A stretch of DNA of 64,000 nt from Burkholderiales bacterium (GTDB taxonomy: Bacteria; Pseudomonadota; Gammaproteobacteria; Burkholderiales; Usitatibacteraceae): assembly GCA_025359985.1 (NCBI GenBank), contig JANYDB010000018.1:1-64000 (forward strand), written 5' to 3'. Position 1 is the stretch's first letter, and each line of letters begins with the position of its first letter. A program made the translations under genes and the position numbers. Below the pieces are notes generated by a model that worked only from the letters and a program-made list of their open reading frames with translations, was not told where the DNA came from and made no database searches. Shown here piece after piece: positions 19,047 to 29,551 of this stretch.

Positions 19047-20987
19047 CTACCTGACATCTTCGGCCGGTTGAATACTGCTGACAGCGGCTGCTTCCGGTTT
19101 TATTTCTGCTGCTGGCACCGGCGCTGCAGGGCCGCCGCCATCGCCACCGGATTTAGGCTTAAACTGCATCGAGGACGGTTTGGGAGGACGCGGGGGGCGG
19201 CCTTCCATAATGTCTTTGATCTGATCAGCATCAATAGTCTCAAACTCCAGTAGCGCTTTGGCCATCGCCTCAATCTTGTCGCGATTTTCTTCAATGGTTT
19301 TCCGTGCCAGCGCATATTGTTCATCAATGATGCGACGAATTTCTGCATCAACTTTGCGCATGGTTTCTTCCGATACGCTGGTTTGGCGCGTCATCGAACG
19401 ACCCAGGAAAACCTCACCTTCATTTTCAGCATAAACCATCGTGCCCATTGAATCAGACATACCATAGCGCGTGACCATATCGCGGGCAATTTGTGTGGCA
19501 CGTTCAAAATCGTTTGACGCGCCTGTAGTCATTTGATTCATGAACACTTCTTCGGCAATACGACCGCCAAACAGTACTGCAATACGTGTCATCAAATAAG
19601 TTCGGTCATAGGCATACCGGTCTTGTTCAGGCAATTGAATAGTCACGCCCAATGCACGACCACGCGGAATAATCGTAACCTTGTGCACCGGATCGCTTTT
19701 GGGCAACAGATAACCCAGAATCGCATGGCCAGACTCATGGTAAGCCGTGTTTCTGCGTTCTTCTTCATCCATCACCATCGAGCGACGCTCGGCACCCATC
19801 ATGATCTTGTCTTTTGCGCGCTCAAAATCCTCATGATCTACCAAACGCTTGCTGGCACGCGCAGCAAACAACGCCGCTTCATTGACCAAGTTTGCTAGAT
19901 CTGCGCCTGAAAATCCGGGACAACCGCGCGCAATGATACTTGCTTCCACATCAGGTGCAATCGGCACTTTGCGCATATGCACCAGCAAAATTTGCTCGCG
20001 GCCGCGCACATCCGGCAGCGGCACCACAACCTGACGATCAAAGCGACCTGGACGCAGCAACGCTGGATCAAGCACATCAGGACGGTTAGTGGCGGCCACG
20101 ACGATGACACCTGCGGTGGGCTCAAAGCCATCCATTTCTACCAGCAACTGATTCAGCGTTTGTTCACGCTCATCGTTGCCGCCGCCGAGTCCTGCGCCAC
20201 GCTGGCGACCCACTGCGTCAATCTCGTCAATAAAAATAATGCAGGGTGAACTTTTCTTGGCTTGTTCGAACATATCGCGAACACGTGCTGCGCCAACACC
20301 GACAAACATTTCCACAAAATCAGAACCAGAAATAGAGAAAAACGGCACCTTGGCCTCACCGGCAATGGCCCGTGCTAACAAGGTTTTACCAGTACCCGGA
20401 TTACCCACCATCAACACACCGCGCGGGATGCGACCACCAAGCTTTTGAAATTTGGAAGGGTCGCGCAAAAAATCAACTAATTCGGAGACTTCTTCTTTTG
20501 CCTCATCGCAACCCGCCACATCGGCGAAGGTAATGGGATTGGCGTTTTCATCGAGCATTTTGGCGCGGCTTTTACCGAATGAAAATGCACCTCCACGCCC
20601 GCCGCCCTGCATTTGGCGCATGAAATAAATCCATACCCCGATCAGCAGCAATACCGGGAATGACGAAACCAGAATATTGAATAATAGCGATGGCTCTTCT
20701 TCCGCTTTGCCCTGAATTTTCACGCCCGCTTTGAGCAAGCTGTCAGCCATAAAAAAGTCCGGCACCAGAGTGGTGACAAATTCACCCTTATCGCGAGTAT
20801 AAACGCGCACCGTCTTCACACCTTCGTAGCGAATTTTTTCCACGTTGCCTGACTTAGCCTCCTGCATCATCGTGGAGTAATCCATCTCGTTGCTCTTCTG
20901 GCCACGATTGGAAAAACTCATAAAAGCAAACATTAAAACGATGCCGATGACGAGCCAAACACCAATATTCTTAACCCAGTTATTCAC
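19047..20987 (-). CDS. ftsH: ATP-dependent zinc metalloprotease FtsH
   Basis: FtsH is the inner-membrane AAA+ protease that degrades misfolded membrane proteins and short-lived regulators. The 646 residues hold two membrane helices (about 6-23 and 101-122) bracketing the periplasmic domain, then Walker A GNPGTGKT (195-202), Walker [16 protein letters not shown], the second region of homology, and the zinc site HESGHAILG near residue 418. The start is a GTG at 20987 with AAAGGA in front, giving [10 protein letters not shown] 9-bp hairpin lies in the presumed 5' untranslated region. The C terminus is Pro/Gly-rich, as in other betaproteobacterial copies. Confidence 0.97.
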   Translation of the reverse strand: MNNWVKNIGVWLVIGIVLMFAFMSFSNRGQKSNEMDYSTMMQEAKSGNVEKIRYEGVKTVRVYTRDKGEFVTTLVPDFFMADSLLKAGVKIQGKAEEEPSLLFNILVSSFPVLLLIGVWIYFMRQMQGGGRGGAFSFGKSRAKMLDENANPITFADVAGCDEAKEEVSELVDFLRDPSKFQKLGGRIPRGVLMVGNPGTGKTLLARAIAGEAKVPFFSISGSDFVEMFVGVGAARVRDMFEQAKKSSPCIIFIDEIDAVGRQRGAGLGGGNDEREQTLNQLLVEMDGFEPTAGVIVVAATNRPDVLDPALLRPGRFDRQVVVPLPDVRGREQILLVHMRKVPIAPDVEASIIARGCPGFSGADLANLVNEAALFAARASKRLVDHEDFERAKDKIMMGAERRSMVMDEEERRNTAYHESGHAILGYLLPKSDPVHKVTIIPRGRALGVTIQLPEQDRYAYDRTYLMTRIAVLFGGRIAEEVFMNQMTTGASNDFERATQIARDMVTRYGMSDSMGTMVYAENEGEVFLGRSMTRQTSVSEETMRKVDAEIRRIIDEQYALARKTIEENRDKIEAMAKALLEFETIDADQIKDIMEGRPPRPPKPSSMQFKPKSGGDGGGPAAPVPAAEIKPEAAAVSSIQPAEDVR

Positions 20988-21015
20988 TCACGTTCCTTTA
21001 CAAAGTCCGCACATT

Positions 21016-21041
21016 GATGAATACCAAATCGTGTATTCATC
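21016..21041 (-). promoter_or_regulatory. Stem-loop in the ftsH upstream region
   Basis: GATGAATAC (21016-21024) and GTATTCATC (21033-21041) form a perfect 9-bp stem with an 8-base loop, about 29 bases before the ftsH GTG. There is no T-run, so it is not an obvious terminator. It may be an mRNA structure or a protein-binding dyad in the rlmE-ftsH gap. Confidence 0.4.
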
Positions 21042-21141
21042 TACTTACCTACGTTATTTTTACTAAAACAAATTTCTATCGTACACCAAACCCTTGAAAA
21101 CGTCTCCGACGTTGGCTGCTTGCATTGAATATATACGGCAG

Positions 21142-21795
21142 CTACACAGGCGCTGTTTTGACCGATTTAGCCACTAGATAAACCTCACGGCTTTCATCCC
21201 GCGAAGCATCCGGCTTTTTGGCAGACACATGCTGAAAATGAGACCGTAGCAGTTTTATAAACGGCTCAAAACCTTCACCCTGAAAAACTTTGACGATAAA
21301 GACGCCGTTTGGTTGCAAAAACTTGATCGCAAACTCCATTGCTAATTCACCCAGCGCAAACAGGCGAGCCTGATCGGTTAAGGGAATACCCGTCATGTTG
21401 GGCGACATATCTGACATTACAAGATCAACCGGCTTATTTTCCAGTTCCGCAATCACGGCCTGTAACCCGGCTTCATCCGAAAAATCAGCCTCAATAAAGA
21501 TCACGCCGGGAATAGCTTCCATCGGCAATAAATCGATGGCAACTACTTTGCCGGTATTGCCTTTACCCGTGCCACGACCCACCTTTTTGATCGCCAATTG
21601 TGACCAACCGCCTGGTGCCGAGCCCAAATCCACGACGACGGCACCGGGCTTTAAATAGCCGTGCTTAGCATCTATTTCGAGTAATTTGTAAACGGCGCGC
21701 GAACGATAACCCTCGCCATGCGCCTTCTTTACGTAAGGGTCATTCAAATGTCGCTGAACCCAATCACGACTGTTTTTAGGACGGGCGTTAGCCAT
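21142..21795 (-). CDS. rlmE: 23S rRNA (uridine-2'-O)-methyltransferase
   Basis: RlmE (FtsJ/RrmJ) methylates U2552 in the 23S rRNA A-loop using S-adenosylmethionine. The 217 residues contain the SAM-binding VVDLGSAPGGWSQLA near residue 57, VMSDMSPNMTG near 130 and FIVKVFQGEGFE, which together supply the K-D-K-E catalytic set of the family. N-terminal WVQRHLNDPYVKKA is typical. It precedes ftsH on the same strand and is divergent from yhbY with an 18-base gap, the usual arrangement. Confidence 0.96.
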   Translation of the reverse strand: MANARPKNSRDWVQRHLNDPYVKKAHGEGYRSRAVYKLLEIDAKHGYLKPGAVVVDLGSAPGGWSQLAIKKVGRGTGKGNTGKVVAIDLLPMEAIPGVIFIEADFSDEAGLQAVIAELENKPVDLVMSDMSPNMTGIPLTDQARLFALGELAMEFAIKFLQPNGVFIVKVFQGEGFEPFIKLLRSHFQHVSAKKPDASRDESREVYLVAKSVKTAPV

Positions 21796-21813
21796 AGCCT
21801 TTATAATCCGTTT

Positions 21814-22215
21814 ATGAAAATCATATTATCCCCTACCGAGCGTCGAGCGCTCCGCGCAACTGCGCATTCTCTTAGTCCTGTTGTCATGATTGGCAATGAC
21901 GGACTTACCTCAACCGTTATCGCCGAAATTGAGCGCTCTCTCATGGCGCATGAGCTGATAAAAATCCGTGTGTTTAACGATGATCGTGCACAGCGTGAAG
22001 TCTGGCTCAATGAAATTTGCGATCAGTTATCTGCTGCATCCGTGCAGCATATCGGCAAACTGCTCGTCATATGGCGTAAAAGCGAAGAAAAAACCAAACT
22101 TGCCGCCCAAAAAGCCAGCCGCCCCAAGCCGCCGCGCTTGACCAAACGCGAGGAGGAAGCCCGTGCCAGTGGCCAAAAACCTTCACCGCGTCGACGGGTA
22201 ATGCGTAAGGCGTAG
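21814..22215 (+). CDS. yhbY: YhbY-type CRM-domain RNA-binding protein
   Basis: The CRM domain starts at MKIILSPTERRALRATAHSL with the characteristic loop VMIGNDGLT (a GxxG-type loop) and later HELIKIRVFNDDR. YhbY associates with pre-50S ribosomal subunits. The track ORF begins at 21718 but that would run through the rlmE gene start; ATG 21814 gives the family N terminus and 133 residues. The last 45 residues are a basic, Lys/Arg/Pro-rich extension beyond the CRM domain, which could aid RNA binding. It is divergently transcribed from rlmE. Confidence 0.93.
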   Translation: MKIILSPTERRALRATAHSLSPVVMIGNDGLTSTVIAEIERSLMAHELIKIRVFNDDRAQREVWLNEICDQLSAASVQHIGKLLVIWRKSEEKTKLAAQKASRPKPPRLTKREEEARASGQKPSPRRRVMRKA

Positions 22216-22363
22216 TTTACGCGCCGTCTTTTTAGCGATTAAACTCAAGCATTGGTGGAGTTTTTGAAGGCTTTTTACCTTACGACCCGCCACAACGCTA
22301 GAGTTTATAAAATTTATCGACAACTACTCGTTTACCTACACAGCGATCCAAGTTTAATAACAG

Positions 22364-23965
22364 TCAGGTTTTGGTGGTTTGCAATTGCCTGACAGTACCC
22401 CAAGCCATAGCCGCCAACACTGCAACACCCAGCAACAGTACGCCCCATAAAATATAATTTTTTCGCTCAGTGGCCGGGCTTGCGCCCACTTGCGCCAAAC
22501 GCTCAGGGTAAAACCTGGCGGGTTCGATCATCATCAGCGGTAATTGTTCGATCTTTAGTGCGCTCGCTTCGGGCACGATGGTTTGAATCGGCAATGCCAC
22601 ACTCGGCGCATCAAAATAGCCGACCGCCACTCGCATTTCATCTGAAGGTTTGACCGCCGCAATGATTTCTTGGCCGTCATACTCAATCGCCGCCGCGACC
22701 AAATTGGCCGCGATATTTGCGGAGCTGGACGGCACTTCAATTCTCAATTGCCGCACTGAAACGCCATTGAGGCGCAGCGGCGCGTTCGTCGTGATGGTTT
22801 GCTTGCCCGCCACAGGGCCTGCGGTTTCGAGCCGGAACAACACCGTTTCACCGATGCGTCGCCATGTTTGTTTATCGTTGTCACGACCAAGCACGACTAT
22901 CGGCAGCAGCGTGCCCGTTTGCTCGGTAGTGAGCATCAGTGCGCGTAACCGCAGCGGAGAGCCAAGCTGCCACATAAGCGCATGCGGGGTGAAAACAGTT
23001 GCAGTTCCCAAATTACGTTTTGGCTGTGCAATCGGCATGCGGCTGGCTGATTCCGTGGTCATCGTGGCGCCGCGAATGACGACGGCGCTCTGATTTTTTT
23101 GCGGCAGCCCTATTGGCCATGTCACGCGCAGGTATCGACCCATAATAGCGATACCGGTGCGCGCGGTTGTCCCCAGCCGCAGCTCGACCGTTGTAAGCGC
23201 CAGCGCGCCTGCGTTGCTCGCATCTCCCTTGATACCTCCTTTAGCATGTCCCGTGGCATCCTTCGCATCCGCCACACCCCCATAACCAACACCGCCCGCA
23301 TAGCTGAATCGATAAACGGATTGAGCGCTGGCAATCACCTCCCAGTTTAAAAAATCGCGGGTAGCCTCAATGGTAATGGGAATCACCTGATTCGCCGGTA
23401 AATCCATATCAAATTCGATACTGGTGATCTGGCCCTCAATGGCTCGAGTATCGAACAACACACCGACCGTTGTGCTCTCGGTAGTGATAGTCGTAGCGGT
23501 AGCGGCGGCACGGTTGGCTTTAGAATTGGCCGGCAGAACGGTCCGATCAATCAGCACATTCATTTCATCGCCGCGGCTTTCAATCCGCACGGTCGCGCTG
23601 CCTGCAGCCACTAATTTGCCGCTATCACGAATCGGGAAAGCTTTGAGGGTGACCTTGGCAGCGGTGGTTGAAGTGAATTCAGCCGCGCTTGAACGCAATG
23701 CGAACGGTACTGGCTCGCCGCCGCTATTGAACAAACGCAGATCAGCCAAGTCCGGAGTCTGGCTATGCATAATCAAATCAGCCGGCAGCGGAATACGCTG
23801 CAGCGACCCGCCATTTGGCAACGGCTGTATACGCATAGTTGCAGCCATATCATCCAGTGCAAGCTGTTGGGGTGGTCGAATACTTTGCGATTCCGCCTTC
23901 ATTGCGAATAACGCAAAGCACATGGCAAGCCCTGCACCGAGCAAAAGAACTAAATATTTTTTCAT
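22364..23965 (-). CDS. DUF3999 domain-containing protein
   Basis: The 533-residue product has a signal peptide (first 27 residues, ending near AESQS), a long extracytoplasmic beta-rich region and one C-terminal membrane helix around 505-523. This layout matches DUF3999, whose members sit next to DUF2339 proteins in many proteobacteria. Phrases such as RIPLPADLIMHSQTPDLADL and LRLFNSGGEPVPFAL are typical of the family. No catalytic motif is seen. Its ATG overlaps the stop of the DUF2339 gene by four bases, so the two are translationally coupled and likely form one membrane complex. Confidence 0.85.
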   Translation of the reverse strand: MKKYLVLLLGAGLAMCFALFAMKAESQSIRPPQQLALDDMAATMRIQPLPNGGSLQRIPLPADLIMHSQTPDLADLRLFNSGGEPVPFALRSSAAEFTSTTAAKVTLKAFPIRDSGKLVAAGSATVRIESRGDEMNVLIDRTVLPANSKANRAAATATTITTESTTVGVLFDTRAIEGQITSIEFDMDLPANQVIPITIEATRDFLNWEVIASAQSVYRFSYAGGVGYGGVADAKDATGHAKGGIKGDASNAGALALTTVELRLGTTARTGIAIMGRYLRVTWPIGLPQKNQSAVVIRGATMTTESASRMPIAQPKRNLGTATVFTPHALMWQLGSPLRLRALMLTTEQTGTLLPIVVLGRDNDKQTWRRIGETVLFRLETAGPVAGKQTITTNAPLRLNGVSVRQLRIEVPSSSANIAANLVAAAIEYDGQEIIAAVKPSDEMRVAVGYFDAPSVALPIQTIVPEASALKIEQLPLMMIEPARFYPERLAQVGASPATERKNYILWGVLLLGVAVLAAMAWGTVRQLQTTKT

Positions 23966-26900
23966 GATTTGGTTCCCGGACTTGATTCACTGTTTTGATC
24001 ATCTGCCAATGACATCGCAAGCTTGGGCGGCATGGGCGCAAAGAAACCCGCAACCAAAATCAATATTGCTACGCCAATAAATGCCACCACGCGGGTAAAG
24101 CCGCCCACATTTGATATATCGATAAAAAAGAGCTTAGCCACTGTCAAGCCGAGCAATGCTGCGCCTAACATCCATAAGCCACGTTTGACGTTGCGATGCC
24201 CCAACACCATCATCACCAAGCCCATTACGGACCACAGAATCGAATACCCGGTCTGTACAAAAAATGAATTAAATAGCTGGTCTGAATCCCACGGCACCGC
24301 AAAAAAATGATGCGCAATACGCAACCACACGGTGTTGATAAACACGAAGCCGAGAGCCACATATGGAATCCAGATTGAGCGAGAACCCAGTAAGCTGCGG
24401 TCACGGCTTGCCATGCCCAAGCGCCGCATCAGCAGCACCCATGCAACCCCGACCGCGATGGTCAGCGCAACGGTGATCTCGACAGGATTGAGCAAAGGAA
24501 TATACGGCAGCGGCGCGGCATTACCGTCGGACAAAAGCGCCAGTGCAAAGCCGGCCAGCGTCGTACCGATAACCAGTGGTGTCGCTGCAATAAAAATATA
24601 GCTGCGTAAGTAAGAGCGTAGAGGCCAGGCGGAATGTTGGTCAGACTGGCCGTCGTGCGCGTTGGCGGTAGAAGCCGCAACCCACATAATAATTAGCGCA
24701 AGTGCAATCACCGCCGCCACCAACAGAGTTGTTGATGCCCACGCGGTTCTCCACAAATCGGCGTTCGACACCAGACGTGCCAATGCACCGCCAGCCAGCA
24801 CCACTACTATCCACACACTCACGGCATGCGCCAGCGCATACCATTTGCCGGGCGCAGCATCGCCATTTGTGGAATCATCGTTTGCGTACATCACCCAATA
24901 ATGAATAGCCAGTGCAAGCGGCCAGATGATTAAACCAATGCGATTAAATCCGGCATTCAGATCCGTCGTGGATTGGGCTGCAAATAGCGCCAGTAGCGGC
25001 ATGATGATGAACGCGATCGCCCGCGCCGCTTGCCACGCCAAGCGTCTGCCAACGATAAAGCTGACTGTTGCACTGAGCAAAATAACAATCATGATCGCAA
25101 GTGCCTGATGCGCGTCATCGACCAGCCGGTGATAAAAATTATGCTGCAGCGCATCGCCACCGGCGAAAACAGACGGAAAAGTTCGCGTCAACTCATTTGA
25201 CACGCCAGCACACCACAACACAAACGCATACCAATAAGCAGGAGCTGCAAGCCATCGCTCCACCGCCTGATAGCCGCGCTGCAAACCGGAAATCGGGTCT
25301 GCGTTGTCAGAACTATTACTTCCGCGCCGCAGCACCCATGCAATCACTGCGGCACCCAACGCCAACAATAACAAACCCATAAATTGAGTGTTTAAAAAGA
25401 ACTGGGTTACGGGCGTCGGACGCTCCCACGCACTACCAGAGATGCCGAGCAGGAACGTGATTAATGCCACCGGTTGCAGCGCCAATCCAAACGCACGGGC
25501 CAGCCATCGCTGCTGGCGCAAACCAACCCAGACAATCGCCGCACCTTCAATCGCCCATGCTGCCGCGGTGACCTCGGCTCCGAAGGCGAGCGGAATCGCC
25601 AATGTCGCAAAACCCACTCCAATCGCGAGCAAACTTTCACCGGCAAGGCGAGGCGATGTAAATTTCATCACATGAGTGGTGTCATGATTTGCCAAACGGC
25701 TCGCCGCCCCGCGTCTGGCAAGAGCTGATTGCCAAAGTGCCAAGCCCAGATAAACACCTCCCGTCATGACTGCGGCAAACGCGCTCGCATAGGGGATAAC
25801 GCGTACCATCGCGGCCTGCATGCCAAAACCAACCAGGGCCATGCCAAAGACTAAAGTGCCATCAACATAACCGGCACCGCGCTTATCTTGCAGCAGCGCA
25901 GGACGATTGGCGTAGATCAGCGCAATGGCTAAATAAATAACCCAGCCGAAAATCAAAAATGCCTGGCAGCTGGCGTAATGAATCACCTCGTAATGATCGC
26001 GCGCCCATAATCCGGCAATGCCAAAGGTTAGAACAAAACTGCTCACGCTCAGCAATCGCCAGGTCTTGAACCACGCGATCGCCAGCACCGCGATATTCAG
26101 GAGCGCATAGTACGAAAAAAGAGCGATATGACTGCCGCCGCCAGTTGAGAGCAGCACCGGGACTAAAAAGCCTCCCGTGAATCCGATGATCGCCATCGCG
26201 CGCGAATTTTGCAATAACGCCAACGCTGTCGATAGCGCACAAACCACCCCCATGACCGCAAAGGCGAAGCCAGGATCAAGCAGGTGATAGAGCTTGAACG
26301 CAGCGAAAGTGGTCAAGTACAGCACTGCAACACCTGCCCCCTGCAATGTCAGCGCATAGCCCGGTTTGGCGGCTCTGGTGCGCCAGCCAAATATCAGCAA
26401 CGCCACACCAGCCGAACCGATGCCAGCCAGACGCACCTCGATCGGAATCAGCGCGTTATCAACTGCGTATTTAGCCAAAAACAAAAGCCCCAGAAACAGC
26501 ACTACGATACCGATACGCACCACTGTATTGCCACCGAATAACCAATTTTTAGCGGCGGCGAACCCCAGCTCGATAACCGACGGCTCGCTTGGCGGCGGCA
26601 AGCTTGCCACTCTTTCCGGCGGCGGGCGCACTCGGGCTGATGACGGCGCTACGACCGATTCCGGTGAAGCCATAAAGTCGGATTTTAGTGGAGATGTTTG
26701 CGCATCAAGCACAGCCGCGGTCGTAGTCATCGCGGCTGCTGGTTGCTGCTCACTGGGGGGCGTGTCCTGGAATGATTGGGGCGAGGCGGAAGAAGTAAGT
26801 TCCTTCGTTGCGTGCTGCGCTATTTTTTGTTTACGCGCCTCCTCTGCCTCCCATGCCACAGCGAGCGCACGCTGCGCATCAGCGACTGCACCCTTGAGCT

Positions 26901-27036
26901 TTGATTTAATAATGAGGTGCAGGCTGAGGCCCGCAAAAAAACCAAAAAAACCGCCCCCCATTGCGCTTAAAAACTCATCACGGCCCAGTAGCCCGCCAAA
27001 AAATATGCCCCAAATAACTCCCCATAAAATTAGCAT
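23962..27036 (-). CDS. DUF2339 domain-containing multi-spanning membrane protein
   Basis: This 1024-residue protein is nearly all hydrophobic helices, with more than 20 predicted membrane spans after a soluble, Ala/Pro/Ser-rich N-terminal segment (about residues 55-160). The region AKNWLFGGNTVVRIGIVVLF and the following AKYAVDNALIPIEVRLAGIG are hallmarks of DUF2339. Function is unknown; the family is often paired with DUF3999, as here. It is the first gene of a two-gene minus-strand operon inserted, with the two-component genes, between greA and yhbY. Confidence 0.88.
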   Translation of the reverse strand: MLILWGVIWGIFFGGLLGRDEFLSAMGGGFFGFFAGLSLHLIIKSKLKGAVADAQRALAVAWEAEEARKQKIAQHATKELTSSASPQSFQDTPPSEQQPAAAMTTTAAVLDAQTSPLKSDFMASPESVVAPSSARVRPPPERVASLPPPSEPSVIELGFAAAKNWLFGGNTVVRIGIVVLFLGLLFLAKYAVDNALIPIEVRLAGIGSAGVALLIFGWRTRAAKPGYALTLQGAGVAVLYLTTFAAFKLYHLLDPGFAFAVMGVVCALSTALALLQNSRAMAIIGFTGGFLVPVLLSTGGGSHIALFSYYALLNIAVLAIAWFKTWRLLSVSSFVLTFGIAGLWARDHYEVIHYASCQAFLIFGWVIYLAIALIYANRPALLQDKRGAGYVDGTLVFGMALVGFGMQAAMVRVIPYASAFAAVMTGGVYLGLALWQSALARRGAASRLANHDTTHVMKFTSPRLAGESLLAIGVGFATLAIPLAFGAEVTAAAWAIEGAAIVWVGLRQQRWLARAFGLALQPVALITFLLGISGSAWERPTPVTQFFLNTQFMGLLLLALGAAVIAWVLRRGSNSSDNADPISGLQRGYQAVERWLAAPAYWYAFVLWCAGVSNELTRTFPSVFAGGDALQHNFYHRLVDDAHQALAIMIVILLSATVSFIVGRRLAWQAARAIAFIIMPLLALFAAQSTTDLNAGFNRIGLIIWPLALAIHYWVMYANDDSTNGDAAPGKWYALAHAVSVWIVVVLAGGALARLVSNADLWRTAWASTTLLVAAVIALALIIMWVAASTANAHDGQSDQHSAWPLRSYLRSYIFIAATPLVIGTTLAGFALALLSDGNAAPLPYIPLLNPVEITVALTIAVGVAWVLLMRRLGMASRDRSLLGSRSIWIPYVALGFVFINTVWLRIAHHFFAVPWDSDQLFNSFFVQTGYSILWSVMGLVMMVLGHRNVKRGLWMLGAALLGLTVAKLFFIDISNVGGFTRVVAFIGVAILILVAGFFAPMPPKLAMSLADDQNSESSPGTKS

Positions 27037-27256
27037 CCGAAGCCCTTGTTATTATTTAGTATTTCAATTATCAGTAATGATAGTCTGGTTCAGTGCTTTA
27101 CTGCATGACAGCTCAATATTGAAAAAAATGAATAGGACGTGGATGCAACACAAGACTGATTGCGCCGCCCATCCCTGATTACATCCACCCGTCACAAATC
27201 AATGGGAACTAGCTAATCGAATGTTTACGATGACATCTTTTACAGGAGGAATCATC

Positions 27257-28219
27257 ATGAAGCCCACTTTCATTAAACGCTCTTTTGCCACTATCGCCAG
27301 CATCACCAACCTTATTGCCATTGCGACATCCCTATCTTTATCTCTATCTCTATCTCTATCCATTGCCTCTGCTGCGCCCTCTGCCATTGATGCACCCACC
27401 GCGTCCATCGTCCCGAGCGTTTACCCATCATTTAAAGTCAGTGTTATAGGCAACGGCCAGCCGATGATTTTAATTCCAGGGCTCGCATCTTCGGGCGAGG
27501 TTTGGGATAGCACGGTCAAGCAATTTTGCGGGCGCGATCGTTATGAATGCCATGTTTTAACCCTCGCCGGGTTTGCCGGTGTGACACCAATTGCGACACC
27601 GTTGCTGCCCACCGTTGTAACGCAACTGGTCGAATACATCGACACTAAAAAACTCAAACGTCCGATCATGGTAGGGCACAGCCTTGGCGGTTTTTTAGCG
27701 CTGCGCATGGCCGCCGATTATCCGGATAAATTCGGACGCCTCATCATCATTGACTCTCTACCTGCACTTGGCGCAGTGCAGATGCCTGACATCACCCCGG
27801 AACAATTAAAAAGCATGGCTGCCAGAATGCTTGCAGGCATGAAAAGTCAGGACAAAGCACTTGCTGCTGAAGGGCAAAAAAAATCCATCTCCAGCATGGT
27901 TACAAAACCAGAAGATGTTGAACGCGTACTTGGCTGGGGCAGTAAATCAGATCCGAACACCGTATTCAGCGCCATGCACGATTTGATTGCCACTGATTTA
28001 CGTCAGGATATTGCGCGCATCAAATCACCCACACTGGTTCTGGGCACCTGGATTGCCTATAAAGATTACGCACCACGATCAGCCATTGAGGCAACTTATA
28101 AATCGCAATACCAAAAACTTAACGGTGTAGTCATTGAAGTGGCCGATAATGCGCGTCATTTCATTATGTACGATGATCCAAAATGGATGTTTGAGCGCAT
28201 GGAAAATTTTTTGAAATGA
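27257..28219 (+). CDS. Secreted alpha/beta hydrolase
   Basis: The 320-residue protein has a signal peptide (MKPTFIKRS... to about residue 37, ending near IASAAP), then an alpha/beta hydrolase fold with the oxyanion-region LIPGLASSGEVWDS, the nucleophile elbow GHSLGGFLA near residue 140, and a late His in ADNARHFIMYD. The catalytic Asp is likely in the strand around the GTW region or nearby. The track start 27221 is replaced by ATG 27257, seven bases after AGGAGGA. The signal-peptide core is encoded by a hexanucleotide repeat giving Leu-Ser repeats. Substrate unknown. A two-component system follows 94 bases downstream on the same strand. Confidence 0.8.
   Translation: MKPTFIKRSFATIASITNLIAIATSLSLSLSLSLSIASAAPSAIDAPTASIVPSVYPSFKVSVIGNGQPMILIPGLASSGEVWDSTVKQFCGRDRYECHVLTLAGFAGVTPIATPLLPTVVTQLVEYIDTKKLKRPIMVGHSLGGFLALRMAADYPDKFGRLIIIDSLPALGAVQMPDITPEQLKSMAARMLAGMKSQDKALAAEGQKKSISSMVTKPEDVERVLGWGSKSDPNTVFSAMHDLIATDLRQDIARIKSPTLVLGTWIAYKDYAPRSAIEATYKSQYQKLNGVVIEVADNARHFIMYDDPKWMFERMENFLK
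27332..27360 (+). repeat. Hexanucleotide (CTATCT) repeat inside a signal peptide
   Basis: Five tandem CTATCT-like units, four of them exact with one TTATCT variant in second place and a partial sixth, encode alternating Leu-Ser in the hydrophobic core of the signal peptide. The 6-base period keeps the frame, so gains or losses would change the length of the hydrophobic segment without breaking the gene. Confidence 0.75.
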
Positions 28220-28313
28220 TTATCCGATAATCCAACACCGACTGTACAACGACCAAACGACGCCAGCAGCGCGCTTTTATTTAAGTCCGTGCTGCTGGGG
28301 TCCTCAGCCTTTC

Positions 28314-29546
28314 ATGAATATCACGCACATCACAAAATCTGTAACAACACCGACGCCAACACCGGCCCCAGCATCGTCACCCACGTCGGCAAGAACGCAT
28401 GCCGATGAATACTGGAAGTACTGGATTTGTCAGTGCGCGGGCTGGGGAAGTGTTGCGGTACTGTTCACTTTTTCATTCTCGTCATTTTCGCCCAGCAACC
28501 TGGGCGGGCTCGCAACAATCTATGCGTGGTCTGCAATATGTGGCAGCGGCTTATCCCATATCTGGCGAGGCTTTCTTAAACAGCGTGGCTGGCTGACGAT
28601 TCAACATCAACCGCCATGGTGGCGCATCGCCGCTGTGATGTTATTGCTCGGCACCCTGCAAACATTATTGGTCACGCTGGGCTTTGCGGTGATTCGATTG
28701 CCGGGCTCGTTTTCAAGCTGGTCTTGGCTGCCTAGTGCGCTAATAGCGTGGACAACACTGTTTATCATTTGGACTACGATCTATTTTTATGTCGCCTCAG
28801 TTCGCCACACGCGTCAATTTCAGGCGGAAGCGTTGCGGCTGGAAATTTACGCCAAGGATGCCGAGCTGCGTGCCCTGCAGGCGCAAATCAATCCCCATTT
28901 CTTTTTTAACAGCCTCAACAGTGTGCGCGCCCTGATTTATGAGAATCCCAATGCAGCCGCGCAAATGATTGACCAGCTCGCTGGCGTGATGCGCTATGCC
29001 TTGCAATCAGGCGGCGTCAAGATGGTCAAATTGACGCAGGAAATTGAGGCAGTCAATGCTTATCTGGCGATCGAAAAAATCCGGTTCGAGGAACGGTTGC
29101 GGGTCACGGTGCAAATTGAGACAGGACTTGATGAGGTGTTGATTCCACCCATGATTTTGCAAGCCTTGGTGGAGAATGCGGTCAAATATGGTGTGGAGCG
29201 CAGCGCCACCGGCAGTGATTTACGCATCAGGATTTCGCGGCTTACTGGCATGATTCATATCGAGGTGGCCAATACTGGTTTGATTGCGCAATTCGGTGCG
29301 TCATGCATTGCGCCCGTAGCCGATTCCACTCGGCTTGGTTTGGACAATACCCGTAAACGTCTAGCACTTATGATGGGGGCCGAGGCTACGGTTGAGCTGC
29401 GTGAAGAGCTGATCGAAAAAGATCGCTGGGTGCTTGCGGTGATTATGCTGCCTGATGTGCTGATCAAGACTAATATGACGCGCGATGTAAAACGCGACGT
29501 GGCACCCTATTTGGCATCCGATGTGACCACAGAAAAAATGACTTAA
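28314..29546 (+). CDS. LytS/YehU-type sensor histidine kinase
   Basis: A 410-residue membrane kinase. Four hydrophobic segments lie between about residues 38 and 165. The His_kinase domain then carries the phospho-acceptor in QINPHFFFNSLNSVRALI near residue 200 and a HATPase region with LQALVENAVKYGV and GLDNTRKRL. The first 32 residues are Thr/Pro/Ala-rich. Such kinases phosphorylate LytTR-type regulators; the response regulator gene follows after five bases, so they form a cognate pair. The signal sensed is unknown. Confidence 0.9.
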   Translation: MNITHITKSVTTPTPTPAPASSPTSARTHADEYWKYWICQCAGWGSVAVLFTFSFSSFSPSNLGGLATIYAWSAICGSGLSHIWRGFLKQRGWLTIQHQPPWWRIAAVMLLLGTLQTLLVTLGFAVIRLPGSFSSWSWLPSALIAWTTLFIIWTTIYFYVASVRHTRQFQAEALRLEIYAKDAELRALQAQINPHFFFNSLNSVRALIYENPNAAAQMIDQLAGVMRYALQSGGVKMVKLTQEIEAVNAYLAIEKIRFEERLRVTVQIETGLDEVLIPPMILQALVENAVKYGVERSATGSDLRIRISRLTGMIHIEVANTGLIAQFGASCIAPVADSTRLGLDNTRKRLALMMGAEATVELREELIEKDRWVLAVIMLPDVLIKTNMTRDVKRDVAPYLASDVTTEKMT

Positions 29547-29551
29547 AAGCC

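Noticed and set aside
21060-21120. Possible heat-shock promoter for ftsH
   Set aside because: A CTTGAAA-like word is present only on the strand opposite to ftsH, so a sigma-32 promoter for ftsH is not supported.
21718-21813. Longer N terminus of YhbY in the ORF track
   Set aside because: It would be encoded by the start region of rlmE on the other strand and lacks a ribosome binding site; ATG 21814 gives the conserved CRM-domain start.
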